The notes under the pieces: generated by a model
Told to the model about the DNA's origin: nothing
Database searches by the model: none
What the model saw: only the letters and a program-made list of their open reading frames with translations
Position numbers and translations under genes: made by a program
DNA from: Bacillota bacterium
Lineage (GTDB): Bacteria; Bacillota; Dethiobacteria; DTU022; JAAZDR01
Length of the DNA: 6,526 nt
Assembly: GCA_012512705.1 (NCBI GenBank)
Contig: JAAZDR010000197.1
Location: 1 to 6,526, forward strand
Direction: 5' to 3'
Shown here: positions 5,073-6,526 of the stretch, piece after piece
Layout of the letters: each line of letters starts with the position of its first letter
How positions within the stretch are numbered: the first letter of the stretch is position 1

Positions 5073-6509
5073 TTGGCACGCATCAGGTTTGGTACCGACG
5101 GTTGGCGGGCAGTGATTGCTGAAGAGTTTACTTTCGCCAATGTGCGTTTAATTACGCAAGCTATTGCACGCTATATTGTCCATGACGGCAGAAGAAGGCA
5201 GGGTATTGTTGTCGGTTATGACAACCGCTTTCTCTCCCCTGAATTTGCCCAGGAAGTAACCGCTGTTTTCAATGGCAACGGGATCAAGGTCTATCTCTGT
5301 GCGCTGACGACACCTACTCCGGTTGTAGCTTATACTGTTCAGAAACTGGGTACGGCAGGGGCGGTAATGCTCACTGCCAGTCACAATCCGGCAGATTATC
5401 ACGGACTGAAATTCATCCCGTATTACGCGGCCCCGGCCATGCCGGAGGTAACAGATAAAATCCGAGCTATATTGGACCGCATGAAAGACAGCGGTCCGGA
5501 GATCCTAAGAATGGATAGTACGGAGGCACGTAAACGCGGCCTTCTTGAGTATATTGAACCGCGCGATGATTACCTTCAGCACTTGGCGCGAATAATCGAT
5601 ACAAAGGTAATTCAAAAAGTCTCGCCGACCGTTGTCGTTGATCCAATGCACGGGGCAGGGATCGGTTATTTGGAAACTTTCCTTACCGCACTTGGCTGCC
5701 GCGTGCTGACGAACCGTGATTATCGCGACCCTCTTTTCGGCGGTAGTCTGCCTGATCCCGGGGAACAATACCTCCAGCCTTTGCGCGAGAAAGTGCTCCG
5801 CAACAGTGCGCTTGTTGGCGTAGCTTTAGACGGCGATGCAGACCGGTTGGGTGTAATTGACAGCACCGGGGAATACTGGGGAGCGAACAAAATACTCACC
5901 CTCTTTCTCGATCACCTCGTCCGCAGCCGCGGCTGGAACGGAATTGTGGCCCGCACTGTGGCCACCACCCATATGCTCGACCGGCTCGCTCAGTTCCATG
6001 GGGTGGAGATCGTGGAAACGCCGGTAGGCTTTAAGTATATCGGGGAACAGATGCGTCTAAAAGACGCTTTCCTCGGCGGCGAAGAAAGCGGAGGTTTAAG
6101 TATCCGGGGACATGTTCCGGAAAAAGACGGGATTCTTGCCGCAGCACTATTTATCGAGATGCTCTGTGCTGCCGGTCAAGAGCCTTCCTCCCTTCTTACC
6201 AATATTTATCAACGCGTAGGCGCCCTTTACAGCGGAAGAATTGATATTTCAACCTCTCCGGAAACAAAAGCGCGGGTAATCGTCAATCTCCGGGAGTGGG
6301 AGCCTAAAAAGCTTGGCAGTTTGAAAGTAAGGGAAATCAAAAGAATTGATGGCATGAAGATTGTTCTGGAAGGGGACTGCTGGTGCCTGATCCGCGCTTC
6401 CGGGACCGAACCCTTATTTCGCATCTATGCTGAAGCGCCGACGAAGGAGCAGCGAGACCGCCTACAGAACGCCATCTGTGATACATTAAACATCAGTCTT
6501 TTCCAGTGA
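5073..6509 (+). CDS. Alpha-D-phosphohexomutase (phosphoglucomutase/phosphomannomutase family)
   Basis: A 478-residue cytoplasmic enzyme of the four-domain family that moves phosphate between C1 and C6 of hexose phosphates through a phosphoserine. The order of motifs is complete: FGTDGWRAVI (6-15), TASHNP (101-106) with phospho-accepting Ser103, the metal loop DGDADR (253-258; D253, D255, D257), the sugar-binding GGEESGG (335-341), and the phosphate-binding RASGTEP (441-447). GEESGG suggests glucose and/or mannose phosphate rather than glucosamine phosphate, but the exact substrate cannot be fixed by eye. I therefore give no symbol; glmM seems less likely. Length is normal. The start is TTG with AGGAGG 7 nt upstream. 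It lies 70 bp after gap on the same strand and would supply glucose 1-phosphate or mannose 1-phosphate for wall and polysaccharide precursors. Its stop is 17 bp before the window end, where nothing further can be called. Confidence 0.94.
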   Translation: MARIRFGTDGWRAVIAEEFTFANVRLITQAIARYIVHDGRRRQGIVVGYDNRFLSPEFAQEVTAVFNGNGIKVYLCALTTPTPVVAYTVQKLGTAGAVMLTASHNPADYHGLKFIPYYAAPAMPEVTDKIRAILDRMKDSGPEILRMDSTEARKRGLLEYIEPRDDYLQHLARIIDTKVIQKVSPTVVVDPMHGAGIGYLETFLTALGCRVLTNRDYRDPLFGGSLPDPGEQYLQPLREKVLRNSALVGVALDGDADRLGVIDSTGEYWGANKILTLFLDHLVRSRGWNGIVARTVATTHMLDRLAQFHGVEIVETPVGFKYIGEQMRLKDAFLGGEESGGLSIRGHVPEKDGILAAALFIEMLCAAGQEPSSLLTNIYQRVGALYSGRIDISTSPETKARVIVNLREWEPKKLGSLKVREIKRIDGMKIVLEGDCWCLIRASGTEPLFRIYAEAPTKEQRDRLQNAICDTLNISLFQ

Positions 6510-6526
6510 AAAAAATCAGAAATTAA

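Noticed and set aside
1..6526. Mobile element, CRISPR array, defence island or a new multi-gene system
   Set aside because: There are no transposase, integrase, nuclease or repeat-spacer features; the genes are mostly familiar metabolic, cell-shape and spore-related ones with even codon use.

Overview
The window looks like a chromosomal segment of a Gram-positive, endospore-forming Firmicute, probably in the Clostridia/Peptococcaceae-like range. This rests on strong AGGAGG-type ribosome binding sites, two likely TTG starts, an MreB/Mbl-type actin gene, and a homologue of dipicolinate synthase subunit B (SpoVFB), a protein of spore formation. Base composition is moderate and fairly even. I see no phage, transposon, CRISPR, tRNA or rRNA gene. 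The placement is an inference from gene content, not a database match.

Layout. Bases 3-506 hold the C-terminal half of an MreB/Mbl rod-shape protein, cut by the window edge. A PHP-family metallohydrolase gene of unknown substrate follows on the same strand (535-1587). It converges, with only 5 bp between stop codons, on a minus-strand block that reads from right to left: dapB (3638 to 2832, lysine/diaminopimelate/dipicolinate pathway), a divergent dpaB/spoVFB homologue (2743 to 2153, with a TTG start I prefer over the upstream ATG), and a small five-helix DMT/DUF606-type membrane protein (2036 to 1593). A 362-bp divergent intergenic region (3639-4000) carries a good sigma-A promoter for dapB and a nested inverted repeat. 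On the plus strand there follow a type I glyceraldehyde-3-phosphate dehydrogenase (4001-5002) and an alpha-D-phosphohexomutase (5073-6509, TTG start).

How the genes work together. DapB makes tetrahydrodipicolinate from the dihydrodipicolinate-type intermediate that dipicolinate synthase oxidises, so dapB and dpaB share a branch point between wall/lysine synthesis and spore DPA. The usual partner dpaA is missing between them, and the DpaB homologue lacks two sequence signatures I expect in the family. The gap and phosphohexomutase genes form a plausible two-gene central-carbon/sugar-phosphate unit, outside any visible gap-pgk-tpi cluster. The mreB fragment and the PHP gene may be cotranscribed but have no obvious shared function.

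Most of the window is ordinary housekeeping and sporulation-related sequence. The points most worth a second look are the unusual orphan DpaB, a perfect 24-bp palindrome inside the PHP gene, and the nested inverted repeat between dapB and gap.
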